Source: an uncultured Clostridia bacterium (GTDB lineage Bacteria > Bacillota > Clostridia > Oscillospirales > Oscillospiraceae). From it: 64,000 bases of DNA. The notes under the pieces were generated by a model. It was not told the origin of the DNA and made no database searches. It worked only from the letters and a program-made list of their open reading frames with translations. Below, piece after piece: positions 52,950 through 61,509 of this stretch. The translations under genes were made by a program, and so were the position numbers. The first letter of the stretch is position 1. Every line of letters starts with the position of its first letter. The stretch is taken from the NCBI GenBank assembly GCA_947644595.1, contig CANSAE010000001.1:381605-445604 (forward strand), written 5' to 3'.

Positions 52950-53435
52950 TCAGAATGGCAGATCGCCGTCATCATCCTCCAGTTCGGCAAATGCAGACGC
53001 ACCGCCGCCATAGCTGGGAGCGCTGTCCCGGCGGAGAGCGTCGTAGTCCCGGGCAGGAGCATCATAACCTTGGGATTGGCTGCGACCGCCATAGCTGCCG
53101 CCGTCCTCCCGGCGTTTGCTTTCTCCAAAATAGACATTGTCCGCCACGACCTCGGCGCTTCTGCGCTTGTTGCCGTCCCGGTCCGTCCAATCCCGAATCT
53201 GCAGCCGGCCGGAAACCACCGCCATACTACCCTTCGTGAAATATTTGGAGACGAACTCCCCCGTCTGGCGCCATGCCACCACGTCAATGAAATCGGTCTG
53301 CCGCTCACCGCTGTCGCGGTTGGCGAAGTCCCGGTCCACCGCCAAAGTAAAGGACGCTACCGGAGTTTGGGACTGGGTGTACCGCAGCTCAGGGTCGCGG
53401 GTCAACCGTCCCATAATGGTAATGTGATTGAGCAT
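52950..53435 (-). CDS. ssb: Single-stranded DNA-binding protein
   Basis: 161 residues: an OB fold (MLNHITIMGRLTRDPELRYT, FVSKYFTKGSMAVVSGRLQ) to about residue 105, then a Gly/Ser/Tyr/Arg linker and the acidic tip EDDDGDLPF, which binds partner proteins. Placed between rpsF and rpsR as in most Bacillota. Confidence 0.97.
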   Translation of the reverse strand: MLNHITIMGRLTRDPELRYTQSQTPVASFTLAVDRDFANRDSGERQTDFIDVVAWRQTGEFVSKYFTKGSMAVVSGRLQIRDWTDRDGNKRRSAEVVADNVYFGESKRREDGGSYGGRSQSQGYDAPARDYDALRRDSAPSYGGGASAFAELEDDDGDLPF

Positions 53436-53445
53436 GAATGCCTCC

Positions 53446-53742
53446 TTATTCGCAGCGGAGGGTGATCATGCTGCGGATGACGCCCTCGGTAATGCCGAGG
53501 ATACGGTCCAGCTCTGCGGGAAACTCGGGACCGCTCACGAACTTCACCAGCACGTAATAACCTTCGGAAATGTAGTTGATTTCGTAAGCCAGCTTGCGCT
53601 TACCCATCTCCTCCATCTCGTCAATCGTGCCGTTGGTTTCGATCAGCGTCTTGAACTTCTCCACAATCGCGGCGATGCCATCCTCTCCCACGCTGGGGTC
53701 GATGATGTACATCAGCTCGTACTTTTCGCTTGATTTCGCCAT
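53446..53742 (-). CDS. rpsF: 30S ribosomal protein S6
   Basis: 98 residues. YELMYIIDPSVGEDGIAAIV at the start, GKRKLAYEINYISEGYYVLV in the middle, and ILGITEGVIRSMI at the end. AAGGAGG lies 7 bases before the ATG. First gene of rpsF-ssb-rpsR. Confidence 0.97.
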   Translation of the reverse strand: MAKSSEKYELMYIIDPSVGEDGIAAIVEKFKTLIETNGTIDEMEEMGKRKLAYEINYISEGYYVLVKFVSGPEFPAELDRILGITEGVIRSMITLRCE

Positions 53743-53848
53743 TTGTGCACCTCCTTATGGTCATATTGGCCCTCGCCCTAAGCGAGAGCAAGGAATTACC
53801 CATCTTTTGACAGGCTATATTATTTTACTCTTTTTTCCTGAAATGTCA
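53743..53848 (-). promoter_or_regulatory. rpsF promoter and leader
   Basis: Minus strand TTGACA (53848-53843), 16 bases, TAAAAT. The roughly 80-base leader has a hairpin CTCGC/GCGAG inside GCTCTCGCTTAGGGCGAGGGC-like sequence at 53769-53789. rpsF leaders often bind S6:S18 for feedback; the conserved motif of that RNA was not confirmed. Confidence 0.6.
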
Positions 53849-53863
53849 AGGAAAATTTCCATA

Positions 53864-55204
53864 TCACGCAGTTTTCCGGGTCCAATGGAGCGCCAGCCCT
53901 ACTACAAGCCCCAAAAGTGCAGGGCATATCCAGCCCAACCCCAGGTCAAACAGTGGGAGCGCCCGTCCTGAGCTGGCAATGAACGCATCCAGCCCCAGTC
54001 CCGCCCGCACAGGTTCCGGCAAAGTCTTCAGGAAATCCAGCGCCGCTGGAATGAGCGTGAACACCGTGACAGACGCGTATACCCGTCGGTCCTCGCCGAA
54101 AAAGCGGTCGCAAAGGCTCAGGAAAATCAGCGTAATAGCCAGAGGATACAGAAACATCAGCACTGGCAGCGAGTAAGAAATGATGGCGTTCAGCCCCAGA
54201 TTGGCGATCAGCAGGGCTACCACGGAGAACATCACTGCCCAGGCTTTATAGCCCGGGCCTTTGGGAAACATCCCCACAAAGGTCTCCGCGCAGCTGGTAA
54301 TCAGGCCCACAGCCGTTTTCAAACAGGCAAAGGTCACCGTTACCGCCAAAATCAGTCCGCCTACTTTGCCGAAGTAATGGTCCGCGATCAGCGTCAGGGC
54401 CTCCCCGCCATTGGCGCTGGCAGGAAACAGACCCCGGCTCTGGGTGCCCACCACGGTCGTCGCCACGTAAATCACGCCCATGAGCAGACAGCTGAACACA
54501 CCCGCCCGGACGGTGCTGCCCGCCACAGCCTCCGGCTTTGTCACACCCAGGTCCCGGATAACATTCACAACGATGATGCCGAAGGCCAGGCCCGCCAAGG
54601 CGTCAAGGGTATTATACCCTTCCAGAAAACCGGTGAAAAAGGCCGTATCCGTATAAGCGCCGGTGGGCTCCACGGCGGAAATCTCACCCATGGGCGACAG
54701 CAGTGCCCGAACCACCAAAATGCCCAGACTCACCAGGAAAATGGGGTTGAGGACCTTGCCTACCCAGGTCAAGATGCCGCTGGGGCGCAGGGAGAAAAAC
54801 AGCACCGCCAGAAAAAAGGCGCCGGAAAACAGCGCCAGATACAGCGGGCTGCCGCCCAGCATAGGCTCCACGCCCACGGTGTACGACACGGTAGCGCACC
54901 GGGGAATGGCAAAAAACGGCCCGATGGTCAGGTACAGGGAACAGGTGAAAAACACACCGTAGCGCTTCCCCACCCGGGCGCTCAGCTCCGCCAGTCCGTT
55001 ACAACGGCTGATGCCCAGGGCCGCCACACCCAGCAGCGGCAGGCCCACGCCGGTCACCAGGAAGCCCAGCACCGCCTGCCACATATTCTGCCCCGCCAAT
55101 TGGCCCATGGACACCGGGAAAATCAGGTTCCCCGCCCCGAAAAACAAGCCAAAGAGCATACTTGTAATGGTAAGGTACTCGCTAAATTTCAGTTTCTTTT
55201 CCAT
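53864..55204 (-). CDS. brnQ: Branched-chain amino acid Na+/H+ symporter BrnQ
   Basis: 446 residues with about 12 membrane segments. LFGLFFGAGNLIFPVSMGQL near residue 17 is the LIVCS/BrnQ signature, with TSCAETFVGMFP in the middle. Takes up Leu, Ile and Val using a cation gradient. GAGAGA-type site before the ATG; the small ribbon-helix-helix gene ends 13 bases upstream on the same strand, so the two may be cotranscribed. Confidence 0.93.
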   Translation of the reverse strand: MEKKLKFSEYLTITSMLFGLFFGAGNLIFPVSMGQLAGQNMWQAVLGFLVTGVGLPLLGVAALGISRCNGLAELSARVGKRYGVFFTCSLYLTIGPFFAIPRCATVSYTVGVEPMLGGSPLYLALFSGAFFLAVLFFSLRPSGILTWVGKVLNPIFLVSLGILVVRALLSPMGEISAVEPTGAYTDTAFFTGFLEGYNTLDALAGLAFGIIVVNVIRDLGVTKPEAVAGSTVRAGVFSCLLMGVIYVATTVVGTQSRGLFPASANGGEALTLIADHYFGKVGGLILAVTVTFACLKTAVGLITSCAETFVGMFPKGPGYKAWAVMFSVVALLIANLGLNAIISYSLPVLMFLYPLAITLIFLSLCDRFFGEDRRVYASVTVFTLIPAALDFLKTLPEPVRAGLGLDAFIASSGRALPLFDLGLGWICPALLGLVVGLALHWTRKTA

Positions 55205-55217
55205 TTCTCTCTCCCGT

Positions 55218-55394
55218 TTACGGACTCTTTTTTTCCGATTTCTCCATCACATTGTACTTTACCAGCAAATCCTCGATGGCCTCGTCCAAAAGTCGCGCCG
55301 CAGGAATACGTGTCTTTGTTGATAATTCCCGCAATTTATCCAATAAATCGGGGTCAAATGTTGTTGCCCATTGTACTCGCCCACGTTTTGTCAT
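55218..55394 (-). CDS. Small ribbon-helix-helix protein
   Basis: 58 residues: MTKRGRVQWATTFDPDLLDK then LRELSTKTRIPAARLLDEAI and a short basic-acidic tail. The strand RVQWATTFD followed by two helices is the MetJ/Arc-type DNA-binding fold seen in antitoxins and small regulators. GAGGTGA lies upstream, and a TATACT -10 with TTGTTT -35 can be placed before it. No toxin gene is next to it. It may control brnQ downstream or the divergent gene; both are guesses. Confidence 0.75.
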   Translation of the reverse strand: MTKRGRVQWATTFDPDLLDKLRELSTKTRIPAARLLDEAIEDLLVKYNVMEKSEKKSP

Positions 55395-55459
55395 GTCATG
55401 TCACCTCACATCATGACAAAAGTATACACATATTTTTTTAAAAAACAACGTTATATAAC

Positions 55460-55489
55460 TTGACACAAATAGTCATATAATGCTATTAT
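55460..55489 (+). promoter_or_regulatory. Promoter of the DUF6809-like gene
   Basis: TTGACA (55460-55465), 18 bases, TATTAT (55484-55489), with AAAAGGAGGTGA 8-10 bases before the ATG at 55511. Confidence 0.7.
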
Positions 55490-55510
55490 GAGCCAAAAGG
55501 AGGTGAATTT

Positions 55511-55782
55511 ATGCGCAGCGTCATTGAAGAGTTCTATCACGGCGGCATTGACCCCGGTATCTGCGCCGCAGCCACGGACACATACAAAAAATGTCCGGAG
55601 AAGTGACTGATCTCACCCAGCGGTTCCTCAGCAAACTTCCCGTTGAATATCACGATGAATTTGACTTTATCATGAACAAACAGCTTGACGTTTCCGCTTA
55701 TCTGGAACAGCAGCAGTTCTCCATCGGCTTTTGTCTGGGCGCCCGCCTGTTGCTGGAAGTCGTCCACTATGAGACGCCCTGA
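55511..55782 (+). pseudogene. DUF6809-like gene split by a frameshift at an A6 run
   Basis: The first frame (55511-55606) gives MRSVIEEFYHGGIDPGICAA and ends at KCPEK. The second frame (from 55591, in the -1 register) runs MSGEVTDLTQRFLSKLPVEY to FSIGFCLGARLLLEVVHYE. Joined at the six A bases 55586-55591 they make one protein of about 90 residues that matches the DUF6809 pattern at both ends and in length. So it is a one-base deletion, a sequencing error, or a -1 programmed shift on AAA AAA. Good promoter and ribosome site. Function of the family unknown. Confidence 0.7.
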
Positions 55783-55783
55783 T

Positions 55784-55820
55784 AAAAACACCCGGAAGCA
55801 CAGCGCTTCCGGGTGTTTTA
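55784..55820. terminator. Bidirectional terminator before nifJ
   Basis: Stem AAAAACACCCGGAAGC/GCTTCCGGGTGTTTT between converging genes. Confidence 0.9.
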
Positions 55821-55824
55821 TTTT

Positions 55825-58800
55825 TTATTTGCCGTAAACTTCTTTCAGCTTGAGCAGGTGCTCATACCGGGCCTTGGCGTTGTCCTCGGAGGCCTGGAAC
55901 AGCCGGTCGGCACGCTCCGGGAATTCCCGGGTCAGCCGCTCGTACCGGGCCTCGCCCATCAGGAAGCTGCGGTAGCCGTCCTTGGGCTCGCCGCTGTCCA
56001 GAACGAACTTATCGCTCTCTGCGGCGGGGTTATACCGGAACAGGTTCCAGTAGCCGCACTCCACGGACTTCTTCATTTCCTTCTGGCAGTTTTCCATGCC
56101 GCCCTTGATGGAGTGCATCTCGCAGGGAGAATACGCCACGATCAGGGACGGGCCGGGGTAGGCCTCAGCCTCCTTGATGGCCTTGAGGGTCTGGGCGGGG
56201 TTGGCACCCATGGCAATCTGGGCCACGTACACATAACCGTAGGTCATGGCCATCTCGGTGAGGGACTTGTTCTTGATCTCCTTGCCGGCCGCAGCGAACT
56301 GCGCCACCTGGCCGATGCCAGAGGCCTTGGACGCCTGTCCGCCGGTGTTAGAGTACACCTCGGTGTTGAACACGAACACGTTCACATCCTCGCCGGAGGC
56401 CAGCACATGGTCGAGGCCGCCGTAGCCGATGTCGAAGGCCCAGCCGTCGCCGCCGAAGATCCAGCAGGATTTCTTGTTCAGATAGTCCTTTTTGTCCAGA
56501 ATGTCCTTAGCCAGCTTGCAGGCATCGCAGTCGCAGAATGCGGCACCCGCAGCCTGCAGTTCCCTGGCATGGTCCCGGAACCTGGGCAGGTTCTCGCCGA
56601 ACACGGCCTTAGCTTCCTCGCTGGAGGTGAAGGCCACGATATCGTCCACCGTCAGCAGAGATTCCTCTAGCAGAGCGATATAATTCCGCGCCGCTTCCTG
56701 GTTGGTCTCGCCGTCATCAAAGGTATCCAGCCACTTCTGAGCTGCGTCCTTCAGGCCCTCGTACGTGTGGGGAACGGCAATCAGCTGCTCCGTCTTCTCC
56801 TTCAGGTTCTCGCGGATGACCTTCTGGCCCAGGTACATGCCCAGGCCGTGCTCAGCGTTGTCCTCAAACAGGGAGTTTGCCCAAGCAGGGCCCTTGCCTT
56901 CCTTGTTCACGGTGTACGGAGACGTAGCCGCCGGGCCGCCCCAGATAGAGGAACAGCCGGTGGCATTGGAGATCATCATGTGGTCGCCGAACAGCTGCGT
57001 GATGAGACGGGCATAGCTAGTCTCGGCGCAGCCGGCGCAGGAACCGGAGAACTCCAGATAGGGCTGCTTGAACTGGCTGCCTTTGACAGTGTCGTCCGCT
57101 ACGTCGTTTTTCTGGGCGACCTTGCCGACCATGTAATTGAACACAGGTTGCTGGTCCTCCTGACTTTCCATGGCAACCATTTCCAGAGAATTGGTGGGGC
57201 AGATGCCGGCGCACACACCGCAGCCCATGCAGTCCAGCGGGCTGATGGCCAGGCTGTACTGGTACACGCCCTTGCCTTTACCAGCCTTGAAGGGTACAAT
57301 TTTTGCGTTTTCAGGGGCAGCCTTGGCCTCTTCGTCCGTCAGCGCGAAGGCGCGGATGGTAGCGTGAGGGCAGACATAGGAGCACTGGTTGCACTGCACG
57401 CAGGTCTCAGGATTCCAGGTGGGCACCAGTACAGACACGCCGCGTTTCTCAAAGGCGGCGGCGCCCAGTTCGAAAGTGCCGTCTACATGGTCCACAAAGG
57501 CAGACACAGGCAGGCTGTCGCCGTCCATCTTGCCCACCGGCTCCATGATATTCCGCACCATCTTCACGGTCTCCGCCCTGCCCTCCAGATGCAACCGGTC
57601 GGCAGTATCCTGCGCGTTGGCCCAATCGGCGGGCACGGTGATTTTATGGAACGCAGAAGCGCCCAGGTCGATGGCCTTGTGGTTCAGGTCCACCACGTCC
57701 TGGCCCTTTTTCAGGTAAGACTTGGTCGCCGCCTGCTTCATATAGCCAATAGCCTCTTCCTGGGGCATGACCTTCGCCAGCGCGAAGAACGCGGACTGCA
57801 AAATGGTGTTGGTCCGCTTGCCCATACCGATGTCCATAGCCAGGTCGATGGCGTTGATGGTATACACATTGATGTTGTTCTTGGCGATATACTGCTTGGA
57901 AGCGGCGTCCAGATGGTGAGCCAGCTCTTCCTCGCTCCACTGGCAGTTGATGAGGAAGGTGCCGCCAGGCTTCACGTCCCGCACGATGGGGAAGCCCTTG
58001 GTGATATACGCCGGGGTGTGGCAGGCAACGAAGTCCGCCTGGTTGATGTAGTACGGACTCTTGATGGGGCTATCGCCGAAACGCAGGTGGCTGATGGTCA
58101 CGCCGCCGGTCTTTTTAGAGTCGTACTGGAAATAAGCCTGCACGAACTTATCTGTATGGTCGCCGATGATTTTGATGGAATTCTTGTTGGCTCCCACGGT
58201 GCCGTCGCCGCCCAGGCCCCAGAACTTGCATTCAATGGTACCTGCCACGGCCGTGTTTGGCGCGGGGACCTCGGGCAGGGACAGATGGGTAACATCGTCC
58301 TCGATGCCCACGGTAAACTGCATTTTGGGCGCAGCGCTCTTGAGCTCTTCATACACCGCAAACACGCTGGACGGAGGCGTATCCTTGCTGCCCAGACCGT
58401 AGCGGCCGCCGATGACGGTGGTGTTCGCCATCCTGCCCGCCTGAGCCAGTGCGGTAACCACGTCCAGATACAAAGGCTCGCCCTGGGCGCCCGGCTCCTT
58501 GGTGCGGTCCAGCACCGCGATCTTCTTCGCGGTGGCCGGGATAGCAGCAATCAGCTTGTCCGCCCGGAAGGGACGGTACAGCCGCACCTTCACCAGCCCC
58601 ACCTTCTCGCCCTTGGCCGTCAGATAGTCGATGACCTCCTCAGCCACGTCGCAGACGGAGCCCATGGCCACGATGACCCGCTCCGCGTCCGGTGCGCCGT
58701 AGTAGTTGAACAGCTGGTAGTTGGTGCCCAGCTTCTCATTGATCTTGCCCATGTATTCTTCCACGATTTCGGGGATGGCATCGTAATATTTATTGGATGC

Positions 58801-59499
58801 CTCCCGATTCTGGAAGAAGATGTCGCCGTTCTCGTGGGAGCCTCGCATGGTGGGATGCTCCGGGTTCAGCGCCCGGGCACGGAAGGCTTCCACCGCCTCC
58901 ATATCACACATGTCAGCTAGGTCATCGTAGTCCCAGACTTCGATTTTCTGCAATTCGTGAGAGGTACGGAAGCCGTCGAAGAAGTTCATAAACGGCACCC
59001 GGCCCTTGATGGCAGCCAAATGGGCCACGGGGCTGAGATCCATGACCTCCTGCACGTTGCTCTCCGCCAGCATGGCAAAGCCGGTCTGGCGGCAGGCGTA
59101 GATATCGCTCTGATCGCCGAAGATGCTCAGCGCGTGGGATGCCAGGGCCCGGGCCGTGACGTGGAACACGCCGGGCAGCAGCTCGCCGGCGATCTTATAC
59201 ATGTTGGGAATCATCAGCAGCAGGCCCTGAGACGCCGTGTAGGTCGTCGTCAGCGCGCCGGCATTCAGCGCACCGTGGACCGCGCCGGCCGCGCCAGATT
59301 CCGCCTGCATCTCCTGGACCTTTACCGTGGTACCGAAGATATTCTTCTGCCCCGCGGCCGCCCACTGGTCCACAAAATCCGCCATGGGACTGGAGGGCGT
59401 AATGGGATAGATGGCCGCCACTTCCGTGAACGCATAAGAAACATGCGCCGCGGCGTTGTTGCCGTCCATGGTTTTGAGTTCTCTCTTTACCCTTTTCAT
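55825..59499 (-). CDS. nifJ: Pyruvate:ferredoxin (flavodoxin) oxidoreductase
   Basis: Converts pyruvate and CoA to acetyl-CoA and CO2, passing electrons to ferredoxin; the main pyruvate step of anaerobes. 1224 residues, homodimeric type. The N-terminal domain has YPITPSSPMADFVDQWAA, the ferredoxin domain two clusters (CVQCNQCSYVCPH near 690 and CMGCGVCAGICPT near 745), and the TPP domain SGSCAGCAETSYARL and GDGWAFDIGYGGLDH with NTGGQASKAS. It is monocistronic, with GGAGC upstream of the ATG. Confidence 0.97.
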   Translation of the reverse strand: MKRVKRELKTMDGNNAAAHVSYAFTEVAAIYPITPSSPMADFVDQWAAAGQKNIFGTTVKVQEMQAESGAAGAVHGALNAGALTTTYTASQGLLLMIPNMYKIAGELLPGVFHVTARALASHALSIFGDQSDIYACRQTGFAMLAESNVQEVMDLSPVAHLAAIKGRVPFMNFFDGFRTSHELQKIEVWDYDDLADMCDMEAVEAFRARALNPEHPTMRGSHENGDIFFQNREASNKYYDAIPEIVEEYMGKINEKLGTNYQLFNYYGAPDAERVIVAMGSVCDVAEEVIDYLTAKGEKVGLVKVRLYRPFRADKLIAAIPATAKKIAVLDRTKEPGAQGEPLYLDVVTALAQAGRMANTTVIGGRYGLGSKDTPPSSVFAVYEELKSAAPKMQFTVGIEDDVTHLSLPEVPAPNTAVAGTIECKFWGLGGDGTVGANKNSIKIIGDHTDKFVQAYFQYDSKKTGGVTISHLRFGDSPIKSPYYINQADFVACHTPAYITKGFPIVRDVKPGGTFLINCQWSEEELAHHLDAASKQYIAKNNINVYTINAIDLAMDIGMGKRTNTILQSAFFALAKVMPQEEAIGYMKQAATKSYLKKGQDVVDLNHKAIDLGASAFHKITVPADWANAQDTADRLHLEGRAETVKMVRNIMEPVGKMDGDSLPVSAFVDHVDGTFELGAAAFEKRGVSVLVPTWNPETCVQCNQCSYVCPHATIRAFALTDEEAKAAPENAKIVPFKAGKGKGVYQYSLAISPLDCMGCGVCAGICPTNSLEMVAMESQEDQQPVFNYMVGKVAQKNDVADDTVKGSQFKQPYLEFSGSCAGCAETSYARLITQLFGDHMMISNATGCSSIWGGPAATSPYTVNKEGKGPAWANSLFEDNAEHGLGMYLGQKVIRENLKEKTEQLIAVPHTYEGLKDAAQKWLDTFDDGETNQEAARNYIALLEESLLTVDDIVAFTSSEEAKAVFGENLPRFRDHARELQAAGAAFCDCDACKLAKDILDKKDYLNKKSCWIFGGDGWAFDIGYGGLDHVLASGEDVNVFVFNTEVYSNTGGQASKASGIGQVAQFAAAGKEIKNKSLTEMAMTYGYVYVAQIAMGANPAQTLKAIKEAEAYPGPSLIVAYSPCEMHSIKGGMENCQKEMKKSVECGYWNLFRYNPAAESDKFVLDSGEPKDGYRSFLMGEARYERLTREFPERADRLFQASEDNAKARYEHLLKLKEVYGK

Positions 59500-59544
59500 A
59501 TATTCAGCTCCTCAACAATCTGGTTTTGTATTTATACATTGGAA

Positions 59545-59573
59545 AGTATATCACAATTCAATCCTATTGTAAA
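59545..59573 (-). promoter_or_regulatory. nifJ promoter
   Basis: Minus strand TTTACA, 17 bases, TATACT, with a leader of about 40 bases. Confidence 0.7.
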
Positions 59574-59648
59574 ACAAACTTTGACAGAAAATTATCGCAA
59601 ATTTCCAGAATTTTTTACAGGATTCTTATGCAATCAGGCCAAATCACG

Positions 59649-59680
59649 AAAAAGAGACGATCATAGGACCGTCTCTTTTA
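59649..59680. terminator. Terminator of the thioesterase pair
   Basis: Stem AAAAAGAGACG...TC with GA...CGTCTCTTTT (one mismatch), T-rich on the minus strand. Confidence 0.75.
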
Positions 59681-60436
59681 TTTCACCATTTCATGAATCC
59701 ACTCCAGCGCAGTCGGCGTCTCTTCCTCCGCCAGAGAGACGCTGGCACGAAATCCCAAGCGGCCATCTTCATGAACGCCGGAAATATACCGTATTCCCTG
59801 ATGCTCACCGCAATAGAGCTTCAAAATCTCTCCGGGCATAAATTCCGCTTTAAAATCCACCTGCATCCGCTGAATGAGGTGCAGCGTCTCCCCCCAGTAC
59901 CCGGCCGCTTCACAGATATAATTCAGATACTGAAACGCTGTCATATGACCGTTCACATCGCACATATGGCGGCGAACCAAAATCTCCTCCGCCAGTTCCA
60001 TATGTTCCGGGAATTGCTCCCATCCTATCGGCGTTCCTCCGGACTGGTCCGGTGTGAGCCATAAACGGGAAAGCTCTGCCGGCGGCACAACCCTGCGGCT
60101 TTTAAAATACACCGGCAGCATGTTCAGCGTGACCCGGGCCCGTTCCAAATCGCCGTCCCAAAGATGCGCGCGGCGCAGTATCCCCACACCATGCAGCTCC
60201 CGGGGCAGCAACTCAATCTCAACCTCCATCCCCGGCCGGATGGGTGCAAAGTTCTCCAAAACCATCTGCCCCATCATCCAAGTTGCACCCAATTCCTCGA
60301 GCATTCGTTCAATCCCTACACCGTCAATATCGAATTCCCATCCAACGCAGTCGTTTACCTCCTGCAAAATCAGCCAGGGGCTCACACAGCCGAACAGATC
60401 CGTGGTACTCATTTGAAAATGTGCCTTGTATCTCAC
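59678..60436 (-). CDS. Acyl-ACP thioesterase-like protein (downstream copy)
   Basis: 252 residues with two hotdog domains as in plant and bacterial acyl-ACP thioesterases. The C-terminal domain has RRHMCDVNGHMTAFQYLNY, carrying the catalytic Asn and His of the D-x-N-x-H motif. The N-terminal domain binds the acyl chain. It would release fatty acids from ACP. It lies 3 bases after the second copy, and the two share the fold but little sequence. Chain-length choice cannot be read. Confidence 0.85.
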   Translation of the reverse strand: MRYKAHFQMSTTDLFGCVSPWLILQEVNDCVGWEFDIDGVGIERMLEELGATWMMGQMVLENFAPIRPGMEVEIELLPRELHGVGILRRAHLWDGDLERARVTLNMLPVYFKSRRVVPPAELSRLWLTPDQSGGTPIGWEQFPEHMELAEEILVRRHMCDVNGHMTAFQYLNYICEAAGYWGETLHLIQRMQVDFKAEFMPGEILKLYCGEHQGIRYISGVHEDGRLGFRASVSLAEEETPTALEWIHEMVK

Positions 60437-60439
60437 ATC

Positions 60440-61162
60440 TCACTCCACAACAAAATAAGCTTTGAAGGAGTCTCTTCCGTCCTCCCGCACACCCTTTACA
60501 TAGGTGCCGCCAGCACCATCATCCTTTTTATACAAATACAGCAGATTCTTTGCTCTGCATTCACCCGAATATTCAATATACAAGTGCCGGCCCTTTTTCC
60601 GCTCTGCACCGGCCCAATACTCCGCAGCATCGCAGACATAGTCCGTATACCGATAAGCCCGAAGATGCTGGTTCAAATCGCAGTCGGAATACCGCACACA
60701 AATCGTCTCCAGCAGTTCCATATCCTCCGGCATCACCAGTCTGGCCATACTTCCGGTACCTTGGATAACCGGGATCCCATAATGCTCAAGAATTTTTTCC
60801 GGCGGAATGATCTTCCGTGTTTTGGCGTTCACAGACATCGTGTTGATTTCGCACCGGGCAATGGGCTTTCCCTCCCGGCGCACTTCCAGGCACTGTGTGA
60901 TCACAACGCGGTTGATCACCATGGGATCCACATAGACCTCTGCCGGTCCCGGATCGAAAATATCCTCACAGATCTCAAGGTGCATGGAAGCTGTCATCCA
61001 AGTGGCATCCATTTCTTTCATCATGCGGTGCATTTCCAGTCCTGCGCGCTTTGTTGCATGATAGTTGGCCGCTTCTGCGATTTTTTGATAACTGGTCGGA
61101 GATACATAGTGAAAATAATCTGTTTCGTCTCCTGTAATAAAAATATCATATAGTTTTTCCAT
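60440..61162 (-). CDS. Acyl-ACP thioesterase-like protein (upstream copy)
   Basis: 240 residues, double hotdog. The conserved region RYSDCDLNQHLRAYRYTDYV keeps the Asn and His. Compared with the neighbour the N-terminus differs (DIFITGDETDYFHYVSPTSY). Two tandem, diverged genes may act on different chain lengths or form a heterodimer. GGGAGAGAAAAGCG precedes the ATG. Confidence 0.85.
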   Translation of the reverse strand: MEKLYDIFITGDETDYFHYVSPTSYQKIAEAANYHATKRAGLEMHRMMKEMDATWMTASMHLEICEDIFDPGPAEVYVDPMVINRVVITQCLEVRREGKPIARCEINTMSVNAKTRKIIPPEKILEHYGIPVIQGTGSMARLVMPEDMELLETICVRYSDCDLNQHLRAYRYTDYVCDAAEYWAGAERKKGRHLYIEYSGECRAKNLLYLYKKDDGAGGTYVKGVREDGRDSFKAYFVVE

Positions 61163-61179
61163 CGCTTTTCTCTCCCTTT

Positions 61180-61208
61180 ATAAAAAATGAGAGCACCAAA
61201 GGTGCTCC
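61180..61208 (-). terminator. rpsU terminator
   Basis: Stem GAGCACC/GGTGCTC with loop TTT, then TCATTTTTTAT on the minus strand. It lies just before the thioesterase pair, which may depend on readthrough or a promoter of its own not seen. Confidence 0.7.
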
Positions 61209-61219
61209 CATTTTTGTTC

Positions 61220-61405
61220 TTAGTAATAACGCTTTTTCTTGTTCTTGCGAGCGGCCTCGGATTTCTTGCGGCGCTTTACACTGGGGCTCTGGTAATATTC
61301 CTTCTTACGCAGATCCTGCTGAATGCCAGCCTTTGCGCAATCGCGCTTAAATCTTTTCAAAGCGTTGTCCAGAGATTCATTCTCTCTGACGATAATTTCA
61401 GACAT
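61220..61405 (-). CDS. rpsU: 30S ribosomal protein S21
   Basis: 61 residues: [20 protein letters not shown] then [20 protein letters not shown] and a basic tail, the standard S21. GGAGGG lies upstream. Its own promoter overlaps the leuS 3' end. Confidence 0.97.
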   Translation of the reverse strand: MSEIIVRENESLDNALKRFKRDCAKAGIQQDLRKKEYYQSPSVKRRKKSEAARKNKKKRYY

Positions 61406-61468
61406 TTGGTTTCCCTCCCTCCAAAATCACATTTCTGTGTTTCAAGGGCCATAAACGGTTTCTATGGC

Positions 61469-61509
61469 GTTAACGTTAACATTATAAAGATTTTTTCTTC
61501 ACTTGTCAA
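61469..61509 (-). promoter_or_regulatory. rpsU promoter with GTTAACGTTAAC palindrome
   Basis: Minus strand TTGACA (61509-61504), 17 bases, perfect TATAAT (61486-61481), and directly after it the 12-base palindrome GTTAACGTTAAC (61480-61469) at the expected start of transcription. The palindrome looks like an operator. Confidence 0.75.

Noticed and set aside
55218..55782. A toxin-antitoxin pair made of the ribbon-helix-helix gene and its divergent neighbour
   Set aside because: Such pairs are normally co-directional and overlapping; the divergent gene resembles DUF6809, not a known toxin.
56767..58920. A 717-codon open frame opposite nifJ
   Set aside because: Antisense to a clearly conserved gene, with the composition of a shadow frame; no start signals.
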